A stretch of 64,000 bases of DNA from Ochotona curzoniae (lineage: Eukaryota; Chordata; Mammalia; Lagomorpha; Ochotonidae), in assembly GCF_017591425.1 (NCBI RefSeq), contig NW_024464918.1:10786001-10850000 (forward strand). Reading direction: 5' to 3'. The translations under genes were made by a program, and so were the position numbers. The notes beneath the pieces were generated by a model. The model saw only the letters and a program-made list of their open reading frames with translations, did no database searches and had not been told where the DNA came from. Shown one piece after another: positions 1 through 11,665 of this stretch (the stretch's first letter is position 1; every line of letters begins with the position of its first letter).

Positions 1-156
1 TAGTGTTGTTTGTAGTGCCTGGGATGTAACAGTACTCAAATCTGGTGTAAACATGTAAAAATAAATAAATTGTATGATCTTCAAAGCCATAAATAGCTGA
101 GCTGTGCATGCAATTTCAAAGTAAATGAAAGTAATATTTGTGGGGTGTAAGTATGA
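1..156. other. Unrecognised AT-rich sequence
   Basis: No open frame of note and no repeat that I recognise. Confidence 0.4.
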
Positions 157-212
157 TAGAGGGAGAGAAAGGGGGAAAGTGGGAGAAGGAGAGAGGGAGA
201 GAGGCAGAAAGA
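157..212. repeat. Purine-rich low-complexity tract (GA/GGA)
   Basis: Almost pure A/G run made of irregular GAGA, GGGA and GGAGA units on the plus strand. No exact repeat unit holds over more than a few copies. Confidence 0.8.
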
Positions 213-277
213 TGTATCATACTTCAAGGGAAACTAAATGAGGTACTATGCTGAATTCTGATGATTTCTTTATTTCC

Positions 278-665
278 CATGTTTGAATGTTTCTTCTCTG
301 AAATGCAAGTGTTGAAAGTTAACCTGCAGTGTGATGCTATTAATAGGTGAAACTTGTACGAGATGGTTAGGAAATGAGAACTCTTCCACCCAGGGTTGAA
401 CTAAGGCCCCAGTAGAAGAGGTTTGTTTTATGTAGGGTCCAGCTTACTTGTCCTGGCACCTTCTGCCATGTGAGGGCATCGTGTTTCACTGTTTTCTGCT
501 TGCATCGTGAGACATGCTTGCATCCTCTGTTCTCTGTTGAGGACAACACAAGCATGTCTCACGTTGCAAGCAGAAAAGAGCCCTCAACAGGCAGCACAGC
601 CTGCTGGATCCTTGAACTTGGACTTCTTGGTTTCCAGAACTGAGAGAAAGTAAATTTTAACTGTA
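278..665 (+). mobile_element. MLT1/MST-type MaLR solitary LTR (ERVL-related), decayed
   Basis: The order of landmarks matches mammalian MaLR LTRs: TTTGAATG near the start, GTTGAAA, a GATG-TATTAATAGGTG stretch, CTTCTGCCATGTGAGG, GAGCCCTCA, CTTGAACTTGGACTTC, TTTCCAGAACTGAGAGAAAGTAAATTT near the end. No internal retroviral genes adjoin it, so it is a solitary LTR. The middle contains a 29-bp inverted repeat (492-520 and 549-577), which is not a feature I know from this family. The subfamily is not assigned. Confidence 0.7.
492..577. repeat. Near-perfect inverted repeat (29-bp arms, 28-nt loop)
   Basis: Arm 492-520 starts TTTTCTGCTTGCATCGTGAG. Arm 549-577 ends TTGCAAGCAGAAAA. The arms are reverse complements at 28 of 29 positions by eye, with one A/T mismatch. 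The loop is 521-548. It lies wholly inside the LTR at 278-665. Confidence 0.85.
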
Positions 666-739
666 AATGACCCTCTCTTAGGTATGTCTGTGGCAGCACA
701 AACGGGACAACAGCTTACTCGTGTTTGAAAAGTTCTTAA

Positions 740-931
740 GGACCCGGCATGGTAGCCTAGTGGCTAAAGTCCTCACCTTGCATGTAACAGGATCCCATAT
801 GGGCGCCGATTCATATCCCAGTAGTCCTGCTTCCCATCCAGCTCCTGGCTTGTGGCCTGGGAAAGCAGTAAAGGACGGCCCAAGGCCTTGGGTCTCTGCA
901 CCCACATGGGAGACCTGGAGGAAGCTGTTTA
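740..931 (+). mobile_element. CSINE, 3'-truncated
   Basis: Begins GGACCCGGCATGGTAGCCTA (A-box region) and runs through ATCCCATATGGGCGCCGATTC, GCCTGGGAAAGCAGT and CATGGGAGACCTGGAGGAAG. It then breaks off before the usual CTTCGGATCGG segment and tail. The loss of the 3' half suggests a later deletion, because SINE copies are normally truncated at the 5' end. Confidence 0.9.
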
Positions 932-1345
932 AATAGGTATCACAATTGATGAGTTCATGGTAAGATTTTAAACCCAGTGAACATGGAACAGTTCCTTTCC
1001 TTCCTGTCATCTCCTTGATCTTGTTTGCAGCTTGGCTTACCCCTTTATTCTCTTTCCACATCTATTTCCAAAGTTGGAGAAGAAACGGGTCAATCAATGT
1101 GGATTTACAAGAACAAAATCCCTACTGATGGGAGGATCTCCCTCCCCAAAGAATGATTTTGTTTTGAATAATTGACAATAAGAATAATCATCTCAGTTTT
1201 TTGGGAGTTCAGGATCTAGCATCTTTGTTATCACAAGGTTGAGACTGGTCGTCTAGCAAAAAGAAAAAAAATAGTTCTGTCAGCTCTGAGAATTTTACAT
1301 ATGCCTTTCAACTAATCAACTGCATTAAACTATCCGTTAAAGAAA
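932..1345. other. Unrecognised unique sequence
   Basis: Follows the truncated SINE. No repeat or coding signal that I recognise. Confidence 0.3.
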
Positions 1346-1585
1346 AAGCTAGTTAAGTGTGTGAGCTCTGGGATCAGATGACCTCACTTTCAACTTTAAT
1401 TGTACTATTTTTCTAATATAAGATTTTGTGTGGTTTACTCAAGTTTTCTGACTCTCTGCTCCCTCATCTGTGGATGGGAGATGATACTCTCACAGTGTTG
1501 CTGTAGAAGTTCAATGAGCTGATGTATGTAAAGAGCTTGGCACAATGTTGGCAAGTGCTCAATAAGTATTAATTATCATCAGTGC
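1346..1585 (+). mobile_element. MIR (ancient tRNA-derived SINE)
   Basis: Shows the MIR order: GAGCTCTGGGATCAGATGAC, CTCTGCTCCCTCATCTGT, ATGGGAGATGATACTCTCAC, TTGCTGTAGAAGTTCAATGAG, GTAAAGAGCTTGGCACAATG, AAGTGCTCAATAAGTATTAA. Strongly diverged, as expected for a mammal-wide element. Confidence 0.85.
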
Positions 1586-2630
1586 TGTTCAGTTGATTGG
1601 GCATTAGATAGCTGCAGCCGCTGAGGAAATCACTTCTGAGAGTGGAAAAAGTCGGAGCATGTATTAATCCAAGCTTGCTGTTTTGCAAACTTTAATATTA
1701 ATGCACTCAATTCAAGAGATGAGCTTCAAAAAATTGGAAGCTCAAGAAGAAAATTACCTAATCATGAGTATGATTTTAAAAGGTTGCTTCGAATTACATC
1801 GAATGCTAACCTGAACTGTCGGGATAAGAATATTATGTCCTGGATTAGTTCATATTCTGGTTTGCATCCTATATACAGTTTCTTAGATGATGTCATTGGT
1901 GACTAGAAATCCCTTCAGTATATATGCGGGACATGTTTTGAACCCAAACAACTTCCTTAACACCAATTGTAGAAACTTTTGCAAAGCATTTCTAGCATAT
2001 AGACACAAAGAAACAGATTCGGGGTAAAACTATCCTCATGGTAACACTTTTCCTGCCAAATAAAGATGCGCGGATGTTGGATAGAAGTGGGAGAACTGAG
2101 AATGTTGCTGTGCTGTCAGGTAGTACCGGCACATGGCTGCAAATATTTGAGTCTGTATTTGGTAGTTGCAGAGTAGAGGGTTATGAAAAATATGTCATAT
2201 CCCTTAAGTCTTTGAAGGGATGGAGGGTTTGCTCATTTGTCCGCCTCGTGAATGTGCACTCATTTTGCTTTAGGATTATCCCCCAGCAATTTCATGGGAG
2301 AGAAGGATTATCTGTTGAAAATGATTAGTTCTCAATCTGACTCTCCTTGTAAAGATGAAGCGTGTGTGGGACTGATTTAACCGCTAGGCACTACTGGCAG
2401 AGATTAGGATCTTGGAGCTTATTAAAGGGCTGTTTCGAGATCTGAAAAAAGAATTTAACTGTCTCAAAAATTTAACAAGAAGTTAAAAAATCGTAATTAG
2501 ATAATTGTTAAGTCAGATATTCACAAAACACTGTCTTTTGTCAGGTTTAATTATTCTTGAGTGTATTAAGCCTAACATTTTTATTCAATTTTGGGTTGCT
2601 TTTTTTTTTTTTACCTCTGAGATTCCTATG
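1586..2630. other. Unrecognised unique sequence
   Basis: AT-rich. It contains a 96-codon open frame at 2038-2328 (+) with no recognisable motif, taken as chance. A TTAATATTAATGCAC stretch near 1690 is the most regulatory-looking part, but nothing more can be supported. Confidence 0.3.
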
Positions 2631-2631
2631 T

Positions 2632-2750
2632 ATGAGGGTACTTGAAAATGTTCATGGAAAAATGGAATTGAAAGGTAGACTTAGTCTGGTGCGAAACAGT
2701 TTTTAAGTTTGTATGTAGAATGGTTTTCAAAAAGTTCATGAAAAATGATT
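2632..2750 (+). mobile_element. Short non-autonomous repeat, mariner/MITE-like (family unassigned)
   Basis: Carries GGGTACTTGAAAATGTTCAT, GGAATTGAAAGGTAGAC, CTGGTGCGAAACAGTTTTTAA and then TTTTCAAAAAGTTCATGAAAAAT. The same succession appears in reverse at 52485-52660, and the first part appears at 17446-17472 and 29102-29150, so it is a dispersed repeat. The DNA-transposon assignment is inference. Confidence 0.5.
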
Positions 2751-4534
2751 TAAGAAAAAAAAAACTATACACTGATTTTTTTTTAATTCCAAATAAATTT
2801 ATCCTCATATTTGGGATGATTGCCTATATGCATCAAATATATTTAGTAAACTCATATAATTTAACCAGCAAATTTTTTTTCAACATATTTAAGGATTTTT
2901 TAAGCAGACAAAACTATTCTTAATGTGGGATTTGGGGTGCCTTTTTATGTGACAATTATGAATCAAGGCGGAAGACTAGGTGTCATCGTAAAGGTGGCAT
3001 TGTGGTGGCCTCTGGGTAGTCTTCTGTGTTTGGCTTGACAGCTTCTTCTGCACGGCCAATATGATAGGGGTTAAGCACTATGACAGGATTACCAGCCTAA
3101 ATCCCAGACAGCAACCTCTGTTTGTGCCCGTCTCATCATGTAGTCAACAGAGAATAAGCTTGGTAGTTGTGTTCAGTCAATACTGTCAGCTAGGTACTGT
3201 ACTGCTGTAATGGCCTGTCAGCTCTGATTTGCTTATGCAGAAAGATTAGTGGAGAAGAGAAAAAAATACCATTTTAATCATTGTCTTAGAAATCGACCGT
3301 TCTTTCTCTGTAATCGAACAAGGAAAAAACTGGAGTGTAAGTACTGATTTGTTGAATAGCAGGTGAAGTACAGTTTCTAAGAGAAATACAAAATCCCCAA
3401 TATAATAACCGATTTTGAGTTTAGGAGGCTTAACCATCACCTAAGATCAAGTGTTAGGTCAGGAAATAACACCTTCAAAGCCCACCATCATGATAAATTT
3501 GTATCCTGGAATGAATTTAATTGATGGGTTAATGTTTGAAGTAATGGAGAAAGAAAACCAAGTACATGGAATTCACCTTTTCTGCTTTTAAGAGGAGACA
3601 AGTTGGAAGTGGCTCATATAATCCCGATTCTAGATCAAAAATTCATTCTGGTCTCTGCAAGTTTTTGCTCACTTTTCTAATGAGTGTTTTCGAACTTTTC
3701 CAAGTTGCCAGCACGAGCTTGGCAGATAATCGTGAGCAACTTTGTTAAATTTTTCTCTCATAGCATTAGAGAACACACCACTGGGTCACTGAAATTGTAA
3801 TGGTCGCAATTAAAGAACTTCCAGACATGTGAGACAGTCAGTAGCTGGCATTAAAACAACAAAAAATGCTGGGGACATTCTCTGTGAGACAGTGACCTCC
3901 AAGTTAAGGAGGGAAAGAGGAGGATGAGTCAGCTATTCTCAGTCCTTGGAGGGAAATGGGAGCTGCAGACGGCAGAGGTGAGGAGAGCAGCTCTGCATTG
4001 GTAAACAGCAGAGTAGAAGGAATCAGGGCGAAGCAGGGAAACCAGAAAACCTAAGACCATTTGCCATCATTTACTTAAAGAATGCTAATTAGGAGACCCT
4101 TTAGAAATACAAAAGACCATCAGCACAGAGTCTTTGCTCTGCAGACAGAAAAGGCTATTATTTAGTACACATTAAAGCTGTCAGTCAGTGGATGAGCATG
4201 TGACCTGTATGCTGATAATAATCTTAAATTAGGAGTACATAACTAAACAAACAAGAAATAGTATCTTTTTTCTTTAAAGACACGGGTGGTTATATTTTTA
4301 AAGATAGATGAGCCACTTCAAGAAGCTGAGGAGTTACCTGAAGACACACATTTTTTTTTTATTTATTTAGGTACTTATTTATTTACTTAATCATTTAAAA
4401 ATTGCTGTTAGGCCTACAGCAGTGGCCCTTGGTCTATAATGGGCATCAATGCCACCTGAGTGGTGTGTTACTGCAGCTTGTTGAGGCCTGTGCTCAGAGC
4501 TCCTGAGCTGGGTACGGGAAAAGTCTGAAAATAT
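2751..4534. other. Unrecognised unique sequence
   Basis: Mixed AT-rich sequence without gene structure. The 60- to 67-codon frames here show no motifs. An AT-rich ATTTATTTA stretch lies near 4350-4400. Confidence 0.3.
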
Positions 4535-4588
4535 TCCTTCCTTCTTTCCTTCCTCCCTCCCTCCCTCTCTTTCTTTCTTTCTTTCATT
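4535..4588. repeat. Pyrimidine microsatellite (CTTC/CCTC/CTTT)
   Basis: TTCCTTCCTTCTTTCC grading into CCTCCCTCCC and then TTTCTTTCTTTC. It directly precedes the T-rich head of the reversed SINE at 4589, so it probably grew out of the SINE's A-rich tail. Confidence 0.85.
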
Positions 4589-4898
4589 TATTTATTTTTC
4601 TTGGAAAGGCAGATCAGCTTAATGGAGAGGAGAGACAGAGATACACATCTTCCATCTGCTGATTCACTCCCCAAATAGCCACAATGGCCAAAGCTGAGCC
4701 GATCTGAAGCCAGGAGCCAGGAGCTTCCTCCAGGTCTCCCCCGTGAGTACAGGATCCCAAGGCTTTGGTCCACTGTCTGTTATTTTCCCAGGCCACAAGC
4801 ATAGAGCTGGATGGGAGAGTGGAACAGCTGGGGCACAAACTGGCAACCCCAGCTCTTGCAAGGTGAGGATTTAATTATTGAGCCATCATGCAGGGCCA
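4589..4898 (-). mobile_element. CSINE, near full length
   Basis: In reverse: TTTATTTATTTTTCTTGGAAAGGCAGAT head, CTTCCATCTGCTGATTCACT, GCCGATCTGAAGCCAGGAGC, TTTTCCCAGGCCACAAGC, GAGCTGGATGGGAGAG, ending GAGCCATCATGCAGGGCC. Moderately diverged middle-aged copy. Confidence 0.92.
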
Positions 4899-4909
4899 CA
4901 TTTATACAT

Positions 4910-5420
4910 TTATTTTTAATTTTTATTTTTCATGGTATGGTTCCATAGGCTCAGGGATTTCCCCTTCCACCCTCCTGATTATCCATCTCCTATGTTTTCT
5001 TCCATGTTATTCCAATGGTATAGTCCTTTAGTAGTACTCACTTGTCCATCAATCTGCTATTTACCTATGTAGTGACACTGTAGTTATAGATAATGGCAGA
5101 AAGTCCAGCGTTCTGTTGTCAAGTTATATTTAACAGTTTCATTGGGAGTCCTTCCTTATTCAGGAGTAGAGCTATGCAGATTGTAATGTATCGTCACTGC
5201 TCATTATGCTAGTCTCTATTATACACTTCATCTGTGAGAGTATATGTATATACATGTGTGGCTGTGTATCTACCAGTCTTTTACTTTGCATGAATGTTTC
5301 CTTCTATCAGAGGCATATGAAACTTATTCTTTTTGGATTGGCTTATTTCACTGGGCATAACAGCCTACAGTTGGGACTATTTGACATGCGATTATTTTTA
5401 ATGTTATGGTGTTGAAATCT
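4910..5420 (-). mobile_element. L1 3' UTR fragment (lagomorph L1)
   Basis: Starts with TTTTTATTTTTCATGGTATG and GTTCCATAGGCTCAGGGATT, the reverse complement of an L1 3' end (ATGGAACCATACCATGAAAAATAAAAA). It shares its order of segments with 5938-6432 (-), 33830-34135 (+) and 38140-38330 (+). No ORF2 sequence is attached, so it is 5'-truncated. Confidence 0.75.
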
Positions 5421-5735
5421 TTTGTTTCTTCTGTTTTGTGACCTGGTGGGAGACTTCAATTTTACTGGGTTCAACTACAATTTAATTGTTGATTGAAGCT
5501 GATGTTTCAGTGGAACAGTACGGCTTCATACCTATGGCCAAGTAATTGTAGAAAAGAAGGAGGTGGTACTTACATGTTCTTTGTTTCTTCTTACTGCCTT
5601 TTTTCTTTTCTTCTTTTTTTCCTTTTTTTGTTTTGGTGGTGGGGAGAAATAGGAAGGTTAGGATAGGTATAATTTGGTTGATCTAATTTTTCCAGCTATT
5701 TTGCTCAGTCCTTTACACAATTTAGCTCTTTAAAT
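5421..5735. other. Unrecognised sequence with T-rich runs
   Basis: Includes a T-rich stretch (TTTTTTCTTTTCTTC-like) near 5595-5630. Part may belong to flanking decayed L1, but I cannot align it. Confidence 0.3.
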
Positions 5736-5937
5736 TTTTAAAAGATTCACTTATTTTTTTGAAACGCAAAGTTACAGAAGGTAAGGGCAGGGGACAGGTA
5801 CGCAGAGACTGGTATTCCACCTGCTAGTTTATTCCTCAAATGGTTGCAATGATGGGAGCTAAGCTGGCCTAAAGGCAGAAGCCAAGAGCAGTTTCATTTT
5901 GGTGTTCCACAAGGTTATAGGAGTCTATGTACTTTGA
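5736..5937 (-). mobile_element. Old CSINE, part 1 (interrupted by L1)
   Basis: AAAAGATTCACTTATTTTTTTG head, then AAAGTTACAGAAGG, TATTCCACCTGCTAGTTTAT, CAAATGGTTGCAATG and GAAGCCAAGAGCAG, a diverged reversed CSINE. It stops at ATGTACTTTGA (5927-5937) and resumes after the L1 insertion at 6444. Confidence 0.75.
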
Positions 5938-6432
5938 TTTCTTTTTTTCTTTTTTTCTTTTCTTTTTTTTTTTTTGTTTTGTTTTCCTGGTGGTCAATAG
6001 CCATAGTTTATTAGTAGCATCAGACTTTTTTTGTTTTTATTTTTATGGTGCAATTATGTATGGTCTGGGATCTTGCCCCTGCTAAACTCCCACCCCTGGA
6101 CTAATTTGTCCCATAGTGTTACAATAGTACATAGTCCTTTATAACAAGTTACAATTCTGTCAGTCTGTTATTTAAGTGTGCCCTGACATTTCTGATACAG
6201 ACAATGTCAGACAGTCCAGCATCCCATTGTCTAGATATGTCCAACAGTTTTATTGGGGGTTCATCTTTGATTTGGAAGTAGGGAAGAATATTGCATTGTA
6301 TATTCACATCTGGATGTGGTAGTCTCTGTTATTCCATCATTATACATTCCCTTAAATGAGAAGCCATGAAATAAGGACAATAACAGATACAAAGTTAAGA
6401 CAAAAAAGAAAAAGAAAAAAAAATACAGCACC
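5938..6432 (-). mobile_element. 5'-truncated L1 3' end nested in a SINE
   Basis: Begins with a poly-T/poly-pyrimidine head (the reversed poly-A tail) and continues with L1 3' UTR sequence in reverse, including CATCCCATTGTCTAGATATG and GTGGTAGTCTCTGTTATTCC. It is flanked by ATGTACTTTGA at 5927-5937 and 6433-6443, an 11-bp target-site duplication. The host SINE continues on both sides. Confidence 0.85.
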
Positions 6433-6443
6433 ATGTACTTTGA

Positions 6444-6560
6444 CCATTCCCTTCTGCTTTTCCAGGCACATTAGTAGGGAGCTGCATGGGAAGTGTAACA
6501 GCTGGGACTCTAAATGGTACCCACAGAGCTTTACCTGCTATGTCCCAGTGCTGGTCCCTA
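6444..6560 (-). mobile_element. Old CSINE, part 2
   Basis: Continues part 1 without overlap: CCATTCCCTTCTGCTTTTCC, AGGCACATTAGTAGGGAGCT, GGAAGTGTAACAGCTGGGAC, TAAATGGTACCCACAG. This is the 5' half of the element in reverse. Confidence 0.75.
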
Positions 6561-6955
6561 TCTCCTTGAATTTTAAAAACACCCCAAAAGGATGGCATTA
6601 TTTTACCCTCACTGAAGAGGTGAAATAACTGGAGGCTAAAAAGAAAAAACAACATTCTATATCTAGTAAAGGGTTTGCTGGATTATGTACCTTGGATTTT
6701 GTGCTCCAAGGAAGTATATTGATGATTCCTGGAGATCTCTTTCTCATACCATCTTTTTTGGAAAAAATGCTTTAATGGGATACTTGTTAAAGCCTGGAAT
6801 GGTTGTGATTGTATCATTGGGATGATGAGATTTTCTTAAACAGAATCTAGTTAGCCAGATATTAGCCAAAAGGGAGAAAAAGAGAAACCAGGAAGGGGAA
6901 GTCAAGAATATTTAGTGTCTACTTTACACCATTCAAGTGCTTCTGACCTGTTGAT
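6561..6955. other. Unrecognised unique sequence
   Basis: AT-rich, with no repeat or coding signal recognised. Confidence 0.3.
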
Positions 6956-7140
6956 ATGTAGATACTTGAATCTCATTCAGATCTCCCAGTCATTCTGAGA
7001 AAATTATGACCGTTCCCTTTTACAGAAGACCCCATCAGTCTTGATGAAGACAGTAACATACAGGAGGTTAAGGCTCAGAGAGGTAGGCGATAAGCAATGT
7101 CACTGACTTTCCAACTGACTTACACATGTGGGCTAATTCC
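6956..7140 (-). mobile_element. MIR remnant
   Basis: Reverse MIR landmarks, badly decayed: TCTCATTCAGATCTCCCAGT, TTCCCTTTTACAGAAGA, GGTTAAGGCTCAGAGAGGTA. Confidence 0.55.
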
Positions 7141-8417
7141 ATTAAGACGATCAAGATTTTGACATGAAGATGGATTCATGTGTTTTCAGCACCAAAATTT
7201 TTGTATTTATTTTTTAATCTTTAATTTTGTGTGCATGTACTGAATATTGTTGGTATGTATTTTCAAATTTCCTTTATTTTTTGGCGCAACTTTGATACAT
7301 GTTTTTTTCTTTTTAGTTTTCTTCTTGCTGTCCAAAGGCTGATTGACCAAAAGTTAACAAATTTCTAGTTAACATATTAACTAGACTTTTATCCTTCCTG
7401 CCAATGTTAAAACAACTAATTTATAGTCCTATGTGGGAGTAAGGAAAGGTGACCTCAGACAGACCAATGGAACCCTTCAAAGAGCAAAGGAAGGTGTGAG
7501 GTCTCCAGGCTCCTTCATTTCCAAGCCAATCGGATATAATTGCTTGAGAACAGGATTCAAGTACTTGGAGTCTTCTCTGATGCACAGCTTCAGAAATAAT
7601 GATTACAGCAAATCAGAGCTCATGAATATGCAGTTTATTTCTGCTATGAGACACTTGAGTTATCTAAATTAAAAATATAAAATTATGGATTGCAAAGAAA
7701 GCGGCAGGGATTTTTTTATACTTTAACAATTGAAAATATCACTGGAAATGAAGTCTTCCTGCCAACACGAAGCACATAATAATCATGCCAGGAAAAGGAT
7801 GCTTTTCTAAATGCTTGTTTTAAATAGATCTCCTTCCACCCCGCCCCCCACAAAAAAATTCTGTTTAAAGATAGACCACGGAAGCTTTAATTCATGTGAT
7901 TTTTCCTCTGTGTGGATTTCAATTTCAGGGCTCTCCATTTTGGGACAGAATTTAACACCATCTCATTCACAAGATGTTCCCTGTAGTCAGCAGCCACCCT
8001 CAGAAATGCTGGAATGAAAAGGCTGATTTTTGTTTTTTGTGTTTTTTTTTTTTTCCTCTCCAAGGTTGTTTTTCCTAAGACCTCTTGGAATGTTGTTAAG
8101 TTTGGTTTGTTGAAGACCATCTGTCTTACAAGACATGACCTCAAAATTCCAGCCTTTGCTTTCAACTGTTTCCTCTTAGGATTGCTCAAAATAACTCACT
8201 TGGTGCTCTCTGTTTTGGATCTTCTGAGGCAGTATGATTACTCGATATAACTACAAGCACTAATTTGTGTGTCTACTATTGTCTCTGCAAATCAAATTTG
8301 CAAACTATATCTTCAAATATCTGAGCTTGTAACACCAAGTAGTTTCCACATTATCTTAATCACATGGGAGTTACCAGATCTAAGAATATGTAGCTGAAGG
8401 AACTCCTGTATAATGGT
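7141..8417. other. Unrecognised unique sequence
   Basis: Open frames of 68-100 codons at 7433-7672 (+), 7811-8017 (+) and 7887-8189 (-) overlap each other and show no domain. They are treated as chance. Confidence 0.3.
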
Positions 8418-8450
8418 GTTTGTGTGTGTGTGCATACACACATACATATG
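8418..8450. repeat. Short TG/CA microsatellite
   Basis: GTTTGTGTGTGTGTGCATAC followed by ACACATACATATG. Imperfect and partly palindromic. Confidence 0.75.
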
Positions 8451-10084
8451 AACACTGGAGGGAATATTTTCACCAAAGCACATGGTTTAGTGCTACGTAG
8501 TGTTGACATGTATTTTCTCTGTTTCTTTGTCCAATGATGGCAGATATTGCTCAGTGATCTCAGAATCCCTCATGTAGCACTTGAGGGAGCCTCTGTCAAT
8601 TAATAAAAGCGGCATTTAGCATCAAAATCATGCTTGTTTTTGGATATAGGGCAAGCTTAAAACCACAGAAGCAAGCAAAAACTTTTACTCAGTTGGTGCG
8701 AGGTGCTGGGTTGTTGTAATGAGAAGTGATGCTCAACAGCAGAAATGAAGCCACTCTGGGGATGAGGTTACAGGACAAACAGAGCAGTTTGCATAAAGTA
8801 AGTCTTCAAACTAAGAAGCTGTGTGAAGGGTCACAGCCCAAAGGAAGGGGGGCACTCAGAGAGGCAATAGCCAAACCTGAAGTCAAAGACACGGCAGTTG
8901 AATGAGGTAGTTTTGGGAGGACTAAATGTGCTGAAATGAGATTTCCTGAAGCGTTGTTTTTATTTCTGCTGAAAACATACACATCTCAAAATATTTTCCA
9001 TGTTCTCACCATTCTACATAGTACTAGTTGGTCTTTGCCAATCAAGTGAACAAGCGGCAATCTTTTCTAACAAAAAGATAACAAAGACAATAAAAGTATC
9101 ACATGCTTCTAAAACTGTCTTTTCCTAAGTGATGATATAATCCTAGTACCAGGTTAGTTCTGTGCCTGCTTATGACTGCATTTGAAGGTGAAACTTCAGT
9201 AAGTCCCAGATTTTTCAGGCTCTCTGAGGGACAAGTGATAAGAGGTAGTTACCTTCATTACATTCTACTTTCTTGCTACCTCTTTAAGAAAAAAGCTTTG
9301 AATTTCATGCTTAGTTTGAACAATGAGTAGGTCTACTGGCTGAACAGGTTGATCCAAATGTATGACATGCTACTAAAAAGAAAACAGCGTTCTTGTAGGG
9401 TCTTGTGTATCAGATATATTATCTCTTAACTAAAGGTTAGATTCCTTTTCCTAGCTAGGTACAATGTGGATGTGCCTGAAATAGACAATTTGGGAAATCC
9501 TAGATTTTTTTCTAAGTAGATAATATATCCTCAAACTCATCTGGTAAGTAGACCATTACAGATATTTGGAATTGCTATTTTTGTATTTCCAACAAAATTT
9601 CCTCTCATTACGTGACCCCTTATACAAAAATAAACATGAACTCACATGGAACTGAAGGGGAGGATTAGGTCTGATGCTGAAATCAGGGCTGCAAATTGCT
9701 TAGCACACCATCACAGGTTAGTGGAGCAAAAGCTCACCCTTGTAATGATTCCTTCTTACGGGCCAATGAAGAGACAAATGGAGGCATCAAGTCCTACCAG
9801 TAAAGCTGGATCAAAATCACTTTACTTGGGATCAAGCTTTCTTGTTAATAAACCAGTCAAACTTGAGAGTGAAAACGGTCATTGGAATCATTTAGAGACC
9901 AGAAAGAGTTGAATTTTACTTAACAGTGATGTTTTGAGCCTTTTATATCAAAGCAGTTGCCTCGATTTCTTATTTTTACATGTTTTGGGGAGAATAAATT
10001 ATTTGGCATCATGGAAGAAATAGTACAGGTTAGAGTTGTTATCGGAGTTAATGTGCTGGTGCTCAATGAGTTTGTTTTCTAGAG
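8451..10084. other. Unrecognised unique sequence
   Basis: Contains an 88-codon open frame at 9646-9912 (+) without recognisable motif. No repeats are clear. Confidence 0.3.
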
Positions 10085-10445
10085 ATACTAAAGCTAAAGT
10101 AAATATAATTGGTCAGCTTAACAACAGAAATCTATTGTCTCGCAGTTCTAGAGAGCAGAATTTGAAGATTAAGATGTGAGCAGGGTTGGTACCTAAGGAA
10201 GGCTGTCAGAGGAAATTGGTTCCACGATGCTCTGGCTTCTTGTGGTTTGTTAGAAATCTTTGAAACTCCATGGCTTGTAGAATTATTGCCCTACCCTCTG
10301 CATTCATCTTCATGTAACATTCTTCCTGTTATTCCCAGTTTTTCTTTTTATAAGGACACCAGTTACATTGGATAATGCCTGCCCTGCTGCTCTCCCCTAA
10401 GTTGATTACCCCTGTGAAGACCCTCTCTCGAATAAAGAAACATTC
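10085..10445 (-). mobile_element. MLT1-like LTR, decayed
   Basis: Reverse landmarks: AACAACAGAAATCTATTGTC, TCGCAGTTCTAGAGAGCAGA, AAGATGTGAGCAGGGTTGGT, TTTATAAGGACACCAGTTAC, ATTGGATAATGCCTGCCC, GAAGACCCTCTCTCGAATAA, ACATTCTGAAG. The order fits an antisense MaLR-type LTR. The exact subfamily is not assigned. Confidence 0.65.
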
Positions 10446-11665
10446 TGAAGCGCAGAGAGGTTAGTACCTCAGTGTTTCAAATTTGGGGAAACGGTTGAGT
10501 TCTTAACAGAAATCCCTGATACATATTGAATGCATAACTATGAAGTGCAAATCGTATTATCAAACTGCCATTGCTTTAAGAGAATATAGTTGGAACAACA
10601 ATTTCAGGGCATTTTCTTATCCTTAGATTGAAATGAGAGTCAGAATTTATCAGTTTCTATCCACTGCTGTTTTGGAGCTGGTTAGTAATCCTTTTCCTAC
10701 ATGAGAAATAGAACCGGATGGACAGCTGGCTTCAGAGTTTGCATGAAGAGTACATAATCCTCCTTATGTAACCCATCGTGTTTGCAAAATCTGCACTGCA
10801 GTTTTGTGGAGGGATGAGATGTTTGGAAATAAAATCTGCTGTGCAGGAGTGGAAAATTTATCCCCCTTCATGTTATTTTTGCTGTCTGTATTTTATTTTA
10901 TACTCACAAGAGTTATAGATACTTGCTTGAGTGTTTTGTCTTTGTTGCGCATGTCAAAAATATAGAAATGGTGAAGTAGGTGCTAGTCTGTTCAATGACC
11001 TTCAAGGTAATATGAAAGCCATTCAACCCCCTTAGAATTAAGATTTCTTGTGCATAGATTGGATTAGTTTAGAGTGAACTGAAATGAGGAAACACATTAC
11101 TAGGTATGAATAGTGTAAAGGTTTGCTGTTCAAATTGTAATTATGCATAGCCAGTCATTATATCCATGTGCAAGACATCTGTTCATGTTTAAGTGCATAT
11201 ATTTGAAATGCAGAGAGGGAGGGCCTTTCTAAATGGTGGCTTAACTTACTGTTCCACAACACCCCTCCTAGACTTCCATCTTTTAAATCAAAATAATACT
11301 TGCAGCTTGTTTGTGATTTACAGCATGGTTTCCCTGTTTCTGTTAGGAATTGTCATCCCTTCATTACAAGTAGCTCTGCTGGAGCAGCTGGTTATATAAA
11401 TTGAGACTTTGACCTATGGCTGATTTTGGAATTTGCCTGTTTCGTATATTCTAGTAGAAGACTTTGTATGTTAGGAAAGAATAAGACAATATAAAGAAGA
11501 AAGGAGAAAGAGAAAGACAGAATAAAAATGTCATTTGAGTTCTTGGAGAACTCTGTTTTCATAATTCCGTGGAGTTGTCTCATTGCCTGAGCTGGTATCG
11601 GTTGGAATTCTGTCAGGTGCAGTGGAAATAGTCTTCTCATATAGTCCATATAAAGAAAAAGTAAT
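10446..11665. other. Unrecognised unique sequence
   Basis: AT-rich, without gene or repeat signals that I recognise. Confidence 0.3.

Noticed and set aside
2038..2328. 96-codon open frame on the plus strand
   Set aside because: No domain, no Kozak-like start, no exon borders. Expected by chance in this much sequence.
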